DNA of 64,000 nucleotides from Bhargavaea cecembensis (GCF_001619585.1 NZ_LQNT01000009.1:868001-932000); one strand, 5' to 3'; shown: positions 42,642-50,990, counted from the stretch's first letter. The notes: generated by a model not told the origin, from the sequence alone. Numbers and translations are program-made.

Positions 42642-43418
42642 TTAGTTATCGAAGCGGAGTACGAAATCAAGCTCGGCTTCTTTGTAATCGCCTTTATCAA
42701 CGAGTTTCGTCATGAGGGACTGGCGGACGCCTTTGGCGACGTCTGTTTCAAGCCACTCGTCGCCTTCGAAGAAGACTTGCGTGATGAGTGTTTCATATCC
42801 TTCTTGCTCGAACTTCATGTGGATGTGCGCCGGGCGGTAAGAATGGTAGCCTGCTGCACGAGTGAACTCACCTGTCGGTCCGTCAGTCGGAATCGAGTAA
42901 GGAATCGGCAGGATCGATTCAACTTCGAAGTCGCCGTTTTCATCTGTGTAGAAATGGCTGCGGAGGTTGAAGTCCGGCGCGTCCGAGTCAAAGTTGGAGT
43001 AGTAACCGCTTGCATCATCCTGCCACCACTCAACCTTCGTGTTGGCCAATTTCTTGCCGTTTACGTCAGAGACATTCCCCTTAAAGCGAAGCTTTTCGCC
43101 CGGCTCGTCTTCGCGCATGTTGATTTTCGCCGGCTTGCCTTCGACCAGCGGCGAACCATCTGTCCAGTAAGGCCCGAGGAGGGAAGGTTCCGTGCCAGGA
43201 AGATCTTTGTACTTCGCCTGAAGAACATAGGTCTCAACGAAAACATCCAGGTAGAGCGGAATTTCGCCGGAGCGTCCGAGGCGGTCTGCCCAGTTGACGA
43301 AGTTCGTATACTCTTCGTGGTTCAGGTTGGCTTCCGCCAGAAACTCTTGCATGTGCTTTACAAAAAGATCGTATACCTCGACCACACGGTTGTTGACTGC
43401 AGTTGTTGTTTCTGTCAT
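42642..43418 (-). CDS. catA: Catechol 1,2-dioxygenase (intradiol)
   Basis: 258 aa from the ATG at 43418 (AAAGGAG 9 nt upstream; a TTG two codons earlier is too close to the site). The N-terminal helical dimerisation domain (about 1-95) precedes the intradiol beta-sandwich. Fe(III) ligands are predicted as Tyr140 (SGYYSNFD), Tyr174 (PIPYSIPTDGPTG), His198 and His200 (YRPAHIHMKF), the 2-Tyr-2-His set. It converts catechol to cis,cis-muconate, feeding CatB. It is monocistronic, divergent from the IclR regulator. The shared promoter has the palindromic operator and two 46-bp-spaced repeats with cre-like cores. Hydroxyquinol dioxygenase is a less likely alternative. Confidence 0.9.
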   Translation of the reverse strand: MTETTTAVNNRVVEVYDLFVKHMQEFLAEANLNHEEYTNFVNWADRLGRSGEIPLYLDVFVETYVLQAKYKDLPGTEPSLLGPYWTDGSPLVEGKPAKINMREDEPGEKLRFKGNVSDVNGKKLANTKVEWWQDDASGYYSNFDSDAPDFNLRSHFYTDENGDFEVESILPIPYSIPTDGPTGEFTRAAGYHSYRPAHIHMKFEQEGYETLITQVFFEGDEWLETDVAKGVRQSLMTKLVDKGDYKEAELDFVLRFDN

Positions 43419-43492
43419 TTTCAATCTCTCCTTTGATGTTTACTGGTACGATGCTTATTGACTATAGAAGACTTGCAGAAAATTACCTACCA

Positions 43493-43568
43493 GGTAATAA
43501 AAGCGTTTGCAAGAGCATGCCTGACTTATTACCGGCAAGGTAATAAAAGCGCTTGCAAGAGCAAGCCT
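43493..43568. repeat. 46-bp-period direct repeat with palindrome and cre-like core
   Basis: Two 30-bp copies (43493-43522 and 43539-43568) differ at 2 positions. Each begins GGTAATAA and contains TAAAAGCGYTTGCA (43498-43511, 43544-43557), cre-like. Each GGTAAT pairs with an upstream ATTACC across 5 nt (43482-43498; TTATTACC-N5-GGTAATAA at 43526-43546). Confidence 0.85.
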
Positions 43569-43572
43569 AAAG

Positions 43573-43609
43573 TTGTACGATATTCGTACAATGGAACGTT
43601 AAACGTACA
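43573..43609. promoter_or_regulatory. Three-half-site operator between catA and iclR
   Basis: TTGTACG-ATATT-CGTACAA, a perfect interrupted palindrome at 43573-43591, with a third CGTACA at 43604-43609, 19 bp after the second. It lies 32 bp from the regulator start, consistent with autoregulation and catA control. Confidence 0.8.
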
Positions 43610-43640
43610 ACTGTTTTTAGTATAGGAAGGAGTAACTAAT

Positions 43641-44435
43641 TTGTCAACGAAAAATTCAAATTTCAGAGAAAGTAATGATTTCATCCAATCACTTGAGCGT
43701 GGGCTAATTGTCATACAGGCCTTCTCCGAGGAGACACCTCAACTGACCGTAAGTGAGGCCTCAAAGAAAACCGGTCTGTCGCGTCCGGCAGTAAGAAGGA
43801 TTCTCCTGACGCTGGAAGCATTGGGTTTTGCGGAATCGTTGAACGGAATTTATTCTCTGACCGCACGCACGCTAAGCCTGGGCTATGCCTATCTTTCTTC
43901 CAAAAGTATTTGGAGCCTGGCCCAGCCGTTTATGCGCAAGTTTGCAGATCAAGCCGGTGAATCTTGTTCCATTTCGGTACTCGACGGAGCCGACATCGTT
44001 TATGTTGCCCGGGTCCAGGCAAACCGCATCATGCGACTTAACCTTGATGTTGGTTCCCGGCTGCCGGCCCATGCTACGTCCATGGGCCATATTCTATTGG
44101 CACATCTTCCTGAAGAGAAGTTAGAAGCCGTCCTTGAAACAATAGAGTTTAATGATTTCACGTCCCATACAATAACTGATCATTCCGCCCTATTGGCCGA
44201 GCTCCGGAATGTCAGAGAACGCGGATGGGCCGGTGTCGATCAGCAACTGGAAGAAGGTCTCCGATCCGTTGCAGTACCGTTAATCGTCAACGGCAGAGTG
44301 ATTGCTGCCATTAACTGTTCTGCACATGCCGGCCGGGTCACCAAAGAAGAGTTGAGGGGGACATACCTCGACATGCTGCAGAAAACAGCTGAAGACATTG
44401 GCAACGCCATTTCCGGTTCGGGGAGAATACTATAA
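43641..44435 (+). CDS. IclR-family regulator, PcaR/PcaU/CatR-like
   Basis: 264 aa from a TTG with GGAAGGAG 8 nt upstream. The N-terminal winged helix (about 10-75) has SLERGLIVIQAF, LTVSEASKKTGLSRPAVRRILLTL and GYAYLSS, closely matching the 3-oxoadipate pathway regulators PcaR, PcaU and PobR. The C-terminal effector domain has RLPAHATSMGHILLAHL and AVPLIVNGRVIAAINCS. These regulators sense 3-oxoadipate, muconate or protocatechuate and bind palindromes with an extra half-site. The TGTACG operator appears next to this gene and at three other promoters here, so it is the likely regulator of the sulfatase-catechol regulon. Transcribed away from catA. Confidence 0.88.
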   Translation: MSTKNSNFRESNDFIQSLERGLIVIQAFSEETPQLTVSEASKKTGLSRPAVRRILLTLEALGFAESLNGIYSLTARTLSLGYAYLSSKSIWSLAQPFMRKFADQAGESCSISVLDGADIVYVARVQANRIMRLNLDVGSRLPAHATSMGHILLAHLPEEKLEAVLETIEFNDFTSHTITDHSALLAELRNVRERGWAGVDQQLEEGLRSVAVPLIVNGRVIAAINCSAHAGRVTKEELRGTYLDMLQKTAEDIGNAISGSGRIL

Positions 44436-44439
44436 AGAA

Positions 44440-44478
44440 TGTCCGGCATTTCACGTTATGAAATGCCGGACACCTTTT
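44440..44478. terminator. Bidirectional terminator between iclR and arylsulfatase 2
   Basis: TGTCCGGCATTTCA / TGAAATGCCGGACA around CGTTA, followed by CCTTTTTA on the plus strand. It lies between convergent genes ending at 44435 and 44490. Confidence 0.85.
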
Positions 44479-44489
44479 TATGCCTCTAA

Positions 44490-46829
44490 TTACTGATTAT
44501 TTGTTGGTGTAATAAACTCCTCGTCATCCCCAAGGATATATTCAACCTTCGGGACTTCTCCCATAAATTCAAACTCACCCAGATCTGCATACTCCTCGCT
44601 AACCGGATAGGCAGAATCTTTACCGACATCCAGACCTTCGAATGTCACTTTATAAGGCTGCGTTTCCTTCAAATGAACGTCTCCAACCTTTTTATCGTCA
44701 ATATACAGGGTTCCGGTTCCTTCATGAGAACCTGTCTTGTCGAACTGATACGTGACGACAGACTGACCAACGGGAACATCTTGATCCGAGGCGATTTGAT
44801 ACACTTGGTCTCCCAATTTGTACTCATAATTTAATTTACCATCTTTAATATAGAAGGTATATCCGCCTTCAATGCCTCCGTGAGCCAACAGAACACCGTC
44901 TTCACCGCTCTCACGTTCAATAGGGATCTTAATCTCGTAGGACCGGTTAATGATCGGCGCTGCCGCAGAATCGGTCAGTCTGCTCATGCCTCTATAATAA
45001 ACAAAATGATCTTTTGCCCTGACCGTGTCTTCCGGAACTGACAGGAAGCCTTCGATAAAGAGGTCCGTAAGCGGGAATACATCATATTTCTCCGCTTCCT
45101 CATGCCATAATTCCTTCATTTCCTCGAGCTTGTCAGGATGTTTCTCGGCAAGGTCCGTTAATTCCGAGAAATCTTCTTCCACATGGTACAGAGCCCATTC
45201 ATCATCTTCAAATGGCGCTCCTTTTTCATGAAGTGCAATCGCCTTCCAGCCATCATGATAGATGGCTCTCTGTCCCGAAACTTCAAAATGCTGTGTTTTC
45301 CTCCCCGGAGCTTCCGGATCACTAAATGTTGCCATGAAACTTTCTCCGGAAATCGGCATTTGTTCGACTCCGTTTAATTCCTCAGGAGGCGTGATTCCCA
45401 GCACCTCAAGAACAGTCGCCGTGATATCGTGGACGTGCACATATTGCGTCCTGACCGCACCTGCATCCTCGATCAGTTCAGGGTAATGGATGATTAACGG
45501 AGTACGGCTGCCGCCTTCGTATGCACTGTTCTTATATGATCCGAATGGTGTGTTGCTGACTTGTCCCCATCCCTTCGGATAATCCATTCCGGTCTGATCA
45601 TTGCCGAAATTATCGTAATGCTGTTCAACCTGATCAATGGTTTCCCCTATGCCATTAAAGGCCAGCGTCCTGCTGGATGAACCATGATCATTCCCGCCGG
45701 AACTGGCTCCATTGTCGGATAAGAGGACAATCATCGTATTGTCGAGCTGATCGAGACGTTTCAGATTCTCGACGAGTTTACCGATTTGCTCATCGGTGTG
45801 TGTCAGGAACCCTGCGTAGGTTTCCTGGAATCTGATGTAATTCTTTTTTTCCTGATCGGTTAATTCATCCCACGCCCTTACCCCTTCATTTCTGGGTGCC
45901 AGTCGTGTGTCTTCGGGAATGGTCCCCAACGGATCTTCATCCCTGGGTGCCAGTTTTGTGTCTTCGGGAATGATGCCCAACTCTTTTTGTTTCTCGAATC
46001 GCTCTTTCCTGATTTCGTCCCAGCCTTTATCATAGACGCCATCATACATATCGATATACTCTTCGGGAACCTGGTGAGGAGAATGCTGTGCACCAAAACT
46101 CAGGTATAGGAAGAAGTTTTCATCAGGGTGGATACTCGTATGATTGGTGATGTACCGGTTCGCATTTTCAACAATGGCCTCTGAAAAATGGTATTCCTCG
46201 TCGATAGGCGAAGGGATTTGAGTATTATCAATGGTTAAATCCGGTCTGTACTGGTCTGATGAATCCTCGATGAACCCATAGTATTGATCAAACCCTTTTT
46301 GAAGCGGCCAATTATCATATGGACCGGCAGGAGTTGTTTCATCGGTTGGTGCGAGATGCCATTTACCGACTGCAAAAGTGTTGTAATCATTCTCCTGCAG
46401 TACTTCTGCGATTGTACCGGCTTCAGGATTGATCACTCCACGTTTATTTGGAAATTCAGGCCCCATATCAAAGTTCGTGACGGTGCCCACTCCCACTTCG
46501 TGCGCGTTTCTCCCGGTCAGCAGCGAGGCTCTGGAAGGAGAGCAAAGCGGAGGTACATGAGCGTTGTTATACCTTAATCCATTTTCGGCAAGTTCATCCA
46601 TAACCGGTGTTTGGATTTCAGACCCATAACTCCCCAAGTCCGCAAATCCCGTATCATCCAGCATGATATAGATGACATTTGCATCACGTTCTGCCGCTGA
46701 TTTCTGCTCGGATGCCTCTATCTGTTCCTCTGATGAACAGGCGCTCAATACAAATGAAGATGCCATCAGAGCAGCTGTCCCAAACACGCTCAACTTGCTT
46801 ATGTAGTTAGAAAAAAATCTTCTTTCCAA
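44490..46829 (-). CDS. Lipoprotein arylsulfatase 2 (formylglycine-dependent)
   Basis: 779 aa from a TTG with AAGGGGGA 7 nt upstream. The signal peptide ends in LSAC, lipobox Cys31, so it is surface-anchored. CSPSR at 96-100 places Cys96 as the formylglycine precursor, preceded by the metal pair DD (58-59) and followed by LLTGRNAHEVG. It is alignable along its whole length with arylsulfatase 1. A difference is an in-frame tandem duplication of 17 residues near 285-320 (IPEDTKLAPRDE then IPEDTRLAPRNE) absent from copy 1. It is in an operon with the intact FGE 94 nt upstream. Expected reaction: hydrolysis of aryl sulfate esters to phenol and sulfate outside the membrane. Base composition is more AT-rich than region 1. 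Confidence 0.9.
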   Translation of the reverse strand: MERRFFSNYISKLSVFGTAALMASSFVLSACSSEEQIEASEQKSAAERDANVIYIMLDDTGFADLGSYGSEIQTPVMDELAENGLRYNNAHVPPLCSPSRASLLTGRNAHEVGVGTVTNFDMGPEFPNKRGVINPEAGTIAEVLQENDYNTFAVGKWHLAPTDETTPAGPYDNWPLQKGFDQYYGFIEDSSDQYRPDLTIDNTQIPSPIDEEYHFSEAIVENANRYITNHTSIHPDENFFLYLSFGAQHSPHQVPEEYIDMYDGVYDKGWDEIRKERFEKQKELGIIPEDTKLAPRDEDPLGTIPEDTRLAPRNEGVRAWDELTDQEKKNYIRFQETYAGFLTHTDEQIGKLVENLKRLDQLDNTMIVLLSDNGASSGGNDHGSSSRTLAFNGIGETIDQVEQHYDNFGNDQTGMDYPKGWGQVSNTPFGSYKNSAYEGGSRTPLIIHYPELIEDAGAVRTQYVHVHDITATVLEVLGITPPEELNGVEQMPISGESFMATFSDPEAPGRKTQHFEVSGQRAIYHDGWKAIALHEKGAPFEDDEWALYHVEEDFSELTDLAEKHPDKLEEMKELWHEEAEKYDVFPLTDLFIEGFLSVPEDTVRAKDHFVYYRGMSRLTDSAAAPIINRSYEIKIPIERESGEDGVLLAHGGIEGGYTFYIKDGKLNYEYKLGDQVYQIASDQDVPVGQSVVTYQFDKTGSHEGTGTLYIDDKKVGDVHLKETQPYKVTFEGLDVGKDSAYPVSEEYADLGEFEFMGEVPKVEYILGDDEEFITPTNNQ
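45892..45981 (-). repeat. 51-bp tandem duplication inside arylsulfatase 2
   Basis: 39-bp near-identical copies at 45892-45930 and 45943-45981, period 51 bp (17 codons), keeping the frame. Confidence 0.85.
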
Positions 46830-46923
46830 TTTATATCCCCCTTCTTCTTAGTTCACGCAGATGTGTGGATCTCAGTCTTAAAATCAGCTCACCACCTCTC
46901 TCCATAGAGTAAAGTTCCGGGCT

Positions 46924-47913
46924 TTATGCATCAGCCACACACCGAAACCCTATATTTCCGGTAGAGCTGTCGGGAGTATTTGCCGTGCGGGCTGCCACCC
47001 GATATCGGTTGCAATAAGACCGGTGACACAGGTAGGACCCTCCCCGCATCACTTTCGCAGTGCCGGCTTTCGGCCCTTTCGGATTGTTCCGGCCTCCGCG
47101 CTGATGAATATTGGTGCTGAACCAGTCCGAACACCATTCCCAGACATTCCCTGCCACGTTGTACAAGCCGTAACCGTTCGGCGGGAATGAGTGTACCGGA
47201 GCAGTGCCTGCATAGCCGTCCTCCTTTTTATTGAGACTCGGGAATTTCCCCTGCCAAATATTGCACAGGTGAATTCCTCCAGGAGTTAATTCATCACCCC
47301 AGGGATACTTTTTTTGCTCAAGTCCTCCCCGGGCAGCAAATTCCCATTCCGCTTCAGTCGGCAAGCGCTTCCCCGCCCATGTGCAGTAGGCTTGGGCATC
47401 ATTCCAGGAAACATGGATGACCGGGTGATCCATGCGGTGATCAATCTTGGAATCCGGACCTTCAGGATTTTTCCAGGAAGCTCCCTCGACAACCATCCAC
47501 CAAGGCGTCTGTTGGACTTGCTGGGTCACCTTGGCGGCCGTCTTTTTGCTTAGGAACTGATAAAAAACAAATGAGTTGCCGAACTTCTCAGCCTCCGTTA
47601 TGTATCCGGTTTCATCAGTGAAAGCTTTAAATTCCTTATTTGTGACGGCATACGGATCCATGTAAAAGGGATTGACGGTTACTTTCCGGATGGGTCCTTC
47701 GCCGTCCGCCGGGAAGCCTTCTTTATCATCCGTGCCCATGAGAAAACTTCCGCCCGGGATATAAACCATCTTCTCTTTTGATAACTCCTGGGCTCCATCC
47801 GCGAGTGGCCCTGCGGTGTTTGCTTCAAGGTGATCAGCTTTCTGTTCATTCTCCGGAGCATGAACACTTTCCCGACTTGCTGCACAGCATTCCGACCGTT
47901 CGTTTTTCACCAT
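46924..47913 (-). CDS. Formylglycine-generating enzyme (sulfatase-modifying factor)
   Basis: 329 aa, GGGGAGG before the ATG. Full FGE-sulfatase domain from about 48: [79 protein letters not shown], and [16 protein letters not shown] with the two active-site cysteines Cys296 and Cys301 at the five-residue spacing of known aerobic FGEs. It oxidises the CxPxR cysteine of sulfatases to formylglycine using O2 and copper. No signal peptide, so it probably acts before export. First gene of the FGE-sulfatase 2 operon and the only intact FGE in the window, so both sulfatases likely depend on it. Confidence 0.93.
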   Translation of the reverse strand: MVKNERSECCAASRESVHAPENEQKADHLEANTAGPLADGAQELSKEKMVYIPGGSFLMGTDDKEGFPADGEGPIRKVTVNPFYMDPYAVTNKEFKAFTDETGYITEAEKFGNSFVFYQFLSKKTAAKVTQQVQQTPWWMVVEGASWKNPEGPDSKIDHRMDHPVIHVSWNDAQAYCTWAGKRLPTEAEWEFAARGGLEQKKYPWGDELTPGGIHLCNIWQGKFPSLNKKEDGYAGTAPVHSFPPNGYGLYNVAGNVWEWCSDWFSTNIHQRGGRNNPKGPKAGTAKVMRGGSYLCHRSYCNRYRVAARTANTPDSSTGNIGFRCVADA

Positions 47914-47929
47914 TTGCTACCTCCCCGTA

Positions 47930-47943
47930 TGTAAGTGCTTACA
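47930..47943. promoter_or_regulatory. cre-like palindrome ahead of FGE
   Basis: TGTAAGTGCTTACA, a near-perfect palindrome resembling cre with the central CG changed to TG. It adjoins the IclR-type operator at 47947. Confidence 0.4.
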
Positions 47944-47946
47944 ACA

Positions 47947-47983
47947 TTGTACGTAATTCGTACAAATATTCGTACATCGTACA
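47947..47983. promoter_or_regulatory. Three-half-site operator ahead of the FGE-sulfatase 2 operon
   Basis: TTGTACG-TAATT-CGTACAA at 47947-47965; further CGTACA half-sites at 47971-47976 and 47978-47983, the latter 19 bp after the second. Same motif as at 43573. It lies 34 bp upstream of the FGE start. The rest of 47984-48139 shows no gene. Confidence 0.8.
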
Positions 47984-48139
47984 TTCAGAGGTAATATTAT
48001 CGCATGGAATTGAGCCTGTCAATGAAGATTAAAAAATCTATAATTGTATAAAGCAGAAAATAATCGTGATCATTTTTATCTCTTAAAAGGACGCTGGATC
48101 CTTATTTTCAGTATCAGTCAGCCGGTCCCAGCTGTATAT

Positions 48140-48177
48140 AAAAAGAACGCACGGCATATTTCGCATGCCGTGCGCTC
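48140..48177 (-). terminator. Terminator of the YczE-like gene
   Basis: Minus-strand GAGCGCACGGCAT-gcgaaat-ATGCCGTGCGTTC followed by TTTTT. Confidence 0.85.
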
Positions 48178-48960
48178 TTATAATAATGAATGGACATCTT
48201 CTGAAGAAGATACTTTTTTCTGCATCGGATTTTTATGACCCGCTGACTCATCAAGAACCGCTTTTTCCGCTTGCAGCGCGATCAGGTCTTTTTTCAAATC
48301 TTCCCGGTTCCGGTAAACCCACCGCAGCAGCGGTTCCCTGAAGTGCCGGATCAGGGAGCCAAGAATTTTGCCGATAAAATAAGCCGCGACAACCGTTCCG
48401 ATGCCGATTGCCCCGAGTGAGCCGATGGAGATGACGCAAACCAGTCCGGCTGCCACTACGTTCAGCAGATCACTTGTGATCTTGGCCTTGCCGACAGACC
48501 ATTTGGTTTTCTCTGCAATCACAGCCGTCAGCTCATCATAGGGCATGAGCGGAAATTTCACGCTCGTGTATCCAAGCAGCCCGACGGCAACCACAAACAA
48601 ACTGACAACCAAAAATAGCAGGCTGATCGACATGGTTTCCGGTGCAGGGAAAGCTTGGAGAAGATAAAGGGTGAAGTCCATAAAGAAACCAAATAAAAAG
48701 GCAACGATCAGCTGAACGGTGGCTTCCCTCACATTAAACCGTTTGCTGAGCACAACCTGAAGTACAATAAACAACACATTCGCTGCGACAGTCATCATAC
48801 CGACCGACAGTCCGGACGCCAGTGAAAATGCATAGGCCAGCGACGAGACCGGCGATACCCCGAGATTTGCCTGGATAGAAAAACTGACACCGAGCGAAAG
48901 GAAAAACAGGCCGACTACGTATAAAGCCAACCGTTTCATTGTTACATTAAAGTGTTGCAT
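48178..48960 (-). CDS. YczE/YyaS/YitT-type membrane protein (DUF6198-like)
   Basis: 260 aa from the ATG at 48960 (GAGGG 6 nt upstream; a GTG four codons earlier overlaps that site). Five transmembrane segments with the family's opening motif LGVSFSIQANLGVSPVSSLAYAFS and GYTSVKFPLMPYDELTAVIAEKTKWSVGKAKITSDLLNV in the middle. A charged C-terminal cytosolic tail of about 50 residues follows. YczE-family proteins are poorly understood inner-membrane proteins, often next to a LysR or GntR regulator. Here the divergent LysR at 49076 is 115 bp away and is the likely regulator. Possibly an exporter or transport accessory. Confidence 0.8.
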   Translation of the reverse strand: MQHFNVTMKRLALYVVGLFFLSLGVSFSIQANLGVSPVSSLAYAFSLASGLSVGMMTVAANVLFIVLQVVLSKRFNVREATVQLIVAFLFGFFMDFTLYLLQAFPAPETMSISLLFLVVSLFVVAVGLLGYTSVKFPLMPYDELTAVIAEKTKWSVGKAKITSDLLNVVAAGLVCVISIGSLGAIGIGTVVAAYFIGKILGSLIRHFREPLLRWVYRNREDLKKDLIALQAEKAVLDESAGHKNPMQKKVSSSEDVHSLL

Positions 48961-49075
48961 GACATCCCTCACTGTTTTAGAACTCTATTCCTTATGCTAA
49001 CATGGAGGATGTTATATGAAAAATATATATTATTATTTGTTATGATACTCATTTGCATATATCGGAGTTGTTGAA

Positions 49076-49948
49076 ATGGATATTCGCCAACTGCAATATT
49101 ATAGAGAAATCGTCAGACAGGGGAACATTTCCAAGGCCGCGGAAGCTTTGAATATTGCCCAGCCCCCGCTTAGCCAGCTGCTGAAAAAGCTTGAGTGCGA
49201 ACTCGGGGCCGTCCTGATCCACCGCTACCGTCAAAAATGGGAAGTGACGGAGTCCGGCCGGCTGCTCTACGAATATGCGGAACAGATGCTGAGTGAGATG
49301 GACGACGTAAAAAGGAAAATTACCGAAATCGAGGGAGGCACTGCCGGAACCATCCGGATTGGGGTCTCCTCTGCCTGTTCCAACCTGCTGATCGGTTACA
49401 TCGCCGAATTCGGACAAGACTATCCGGACAACAAGCTTGATATCATTACAGGAGACTCGGAAGGACTGCTGAAACAGCTGAAACAGCGGGAAATCGATCT
49501 CGCGCTGCTCCTCATGCCCGCCGATACCGAGGGCTATGAAACAAAAAGCCTGAAACCCGAGCCGGCCATTCTGGTCACACCAAAACGTTGGGCCGATGAG
49601 CTTTCGGAAAACCCGACATTCCATGAGATTGCCCGTCTGCCGTTCATCATGCTCGGCCCGATGGAAGGCTACTCCTTCCATAGCAAGATCATGAACACCT
49701 TCGACGTCCTCGGCCTGGAGCCGGATATTATCGCGGAATGCAAAGACATCCCGCTGATCGTCTCCCTCGTCAATCGTGGGATCGGCATCTCAATTATTCC
49801 GAGGATGCACTATACCTCACCATCCTTTGAGAATCTGAACATTTTCGAACTCCCGCAAATCGAATTCCAGGTAAAACCGGTTCTGATGAAAATGAAAGCC
49901 GCCCCCATATCCATGGCGGCAGAGCGGTTCTGGGGGATGGTGGAATAG
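49076..49948 (+). CDS. LysR-family transcriptional regulator
   Basis: 290 aa. N-terminal HTH: MDIRQLQYYREIVRQGNISKAAEALNIAQPPLSQLLKKLE (1-40), typical LysR. A linker helix and the periplasmic-binding-like effector domain follow (GGTAGTIRIGVSSACSNLL at about 84). The ATG follows GGAGTTGTTGAA. The arrangement, divergent from a YczE-like membrane protein with a 115-bp AT-rich intergenic region, suggests it activates that gene in response to a small molecule. It ends before a bidirectional terminator. No direct link to the aromatic regulon is visible. Confidence 0.85.
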   Translation: MDIRQLQYYREIVRQGNISKAAEALNIAQPPLSQLLKKLECELGAVLIHRYRQKWEVTESGRLLYEYAEQMLSEMDDVKRKITEIEGGTAGTIRIGVSSACSNLLIGYIAEFGQDYPDNKLDIITGDSEGLLKQLKQREIDLALLLMPADTEGYETKSLKPEPAILVTPKRWADELSENPTFHEIARLPFIMLGPMEGYSFHSKIMNTFDVLGLEPDIIAECKDIPLIVSLVNRGIGISIIPRMHYTSPSFENLNIFELPQIEFQVKPVLMKMKAAPISMAAERFWGMVE

Positions 49949-49982
49949 GAATACGCAAAGGTTTCTTCAAGCATGCAGTATT

Positions 49983-50042
49983 AAAAAAACTCCCCGAATG
50001 CGCTTCGTGTCATGAAACACAAAGCATTTTCGAGGAGTTTTT
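49983..50042. terminator. Bidirectional terminator between lysR and the lyase operon
   Basis: AAACTCCCCGAATGC...GCATTTTCGAGGAGTTT with an inner CGTGT/ACAC stem. It is flanked by A7 on the left and T5 on the right. Genes converge from 49948 and 50088. Confidence 0.8.
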
Positions 50043-50087
50043 CTCTCTGTAACTCTGTATAGTCATCCAAATGGTCAGGATCTCTAA

Positions 50088-50990
50088 TCAAACCGGATGC
50101 AGCGTCTTTGCCGTTCCTGCCTTCATGACTTGCCCAGGGAGTTCATAGCCAAGGATCTCCTGCATGCGTCTGGCAGTTCCGATCAATGACTCCATATCGA
50201 TGCCCGTCTTCACACCCATCAATTCAAACATATGGGCGACATCGTCAAGCGTGACATTTCCGCTTGCTCCCGGGGCAAACGGGCAGCCGCCTATTCCCCC
50301 AAGCGCTGCATCAAAGTGCCGGATTCCTTCCTGATAGCCCGCGATCGCATTGGCCAGGCCCATACCGCGCGTATTGTGGAGATGGAGGGCAAAGCGCTGT
50401 TCCGGTAAGTCGGCGGACAGTCTCCGGACAAATTCCGTTACTTGCTTTGGATTGGCCATGCCCGTCGTATCACAAAGCGTGATCTGAGACAGACCCATAT
50501 CTGCGACATTCCCGATGACCGCGTGAACTTTATCAACGGCATACAGCCCTTCGAACGGACAACCGAAAGTTGTCCCCAGGCTCAGAATGATTTGGTCAGG
50601 CGGGAACACTTCAGTGATGTCCCGAAGTTGTTCGAGTGATTCGTCCACTGACCGACGGACATTTTTCCGGTTATGTGTTTCACTGATAGAAAGAACAAAA
50701 TTGATTTTGTCCGCGCCTGCTTCCCTGGCAAACTCTGCGCCCCTCAGATTGGGGACGAGGGCAATGATTTCCGCATCCTGGCGGTCAATGCGAGCCAATA
50801 CTTCCTTGGCATCCTTTAGTTGAGGAACTGCCTTCGGTGAAACGAATGAGGTCGCTTCCAGACGCTTGACCCCGGAGGCCAGGATTCCATTCAGGACCTC
50901 TGCTTTCCTGTCGGTCGGAATCCATTCCTTTTCCATCTGGAAACCGTCCCTTCCCGTCACATCCGTCAATACCACATCAAGATCTGGCAT
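50088..50990 (-). CDS. HMG-CoA lyase-family enzyme
   Basis: 300 aa from the ATG at 50990, 9 nt after AAGGGAG; an ATG at 50999 touches that site. TIM-barrel HMGL-like lyase: TDVTGRDGFQ at the N-terminus (Arg and Asp of the active site), FALHLHNTRGMGLAN (metal-binding HxH), and GGIGGCPFAPGASGN (cysteine signature loop of HMG-CoA lyases). It cleaves 3-hydroxy-3-methylglutaryl-CoA to acetyl-CoA and acetoacetate, or a close analogue such as citramalyl-CoA. Last gene of the operon that begins with a class III CoA transferase. The transferase presumably makes its acyl-CoA substrate from an imported acid. Confidence 0.87.
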   Translation of the reverse strand: MPDLDVVLTDVTGRDGFQMEKEWIPTDRKAEVLNGILASGVKRLEATSFVSPKAVPQLKDAKEVLARIDRQDAEIIALVPNLRGAEFAREAGADKINFVLSISETHNRKNVRRSVDESLEQLRDITEVFPPDQIILSLGTTFGCPFEGLYAVDKVHAVIGNVADMGLSQITLCDTTGMANPKQVTEFVRRLSADLPEQRFALHLHNTRGMGLANAIAGYQEGIRHFDAALGGIGGCPFAPGASGNVTLDDVAHMFELMGVKTGIDMESLIGTARRMQEILGYELPGQVMKAGTAKTLHPV

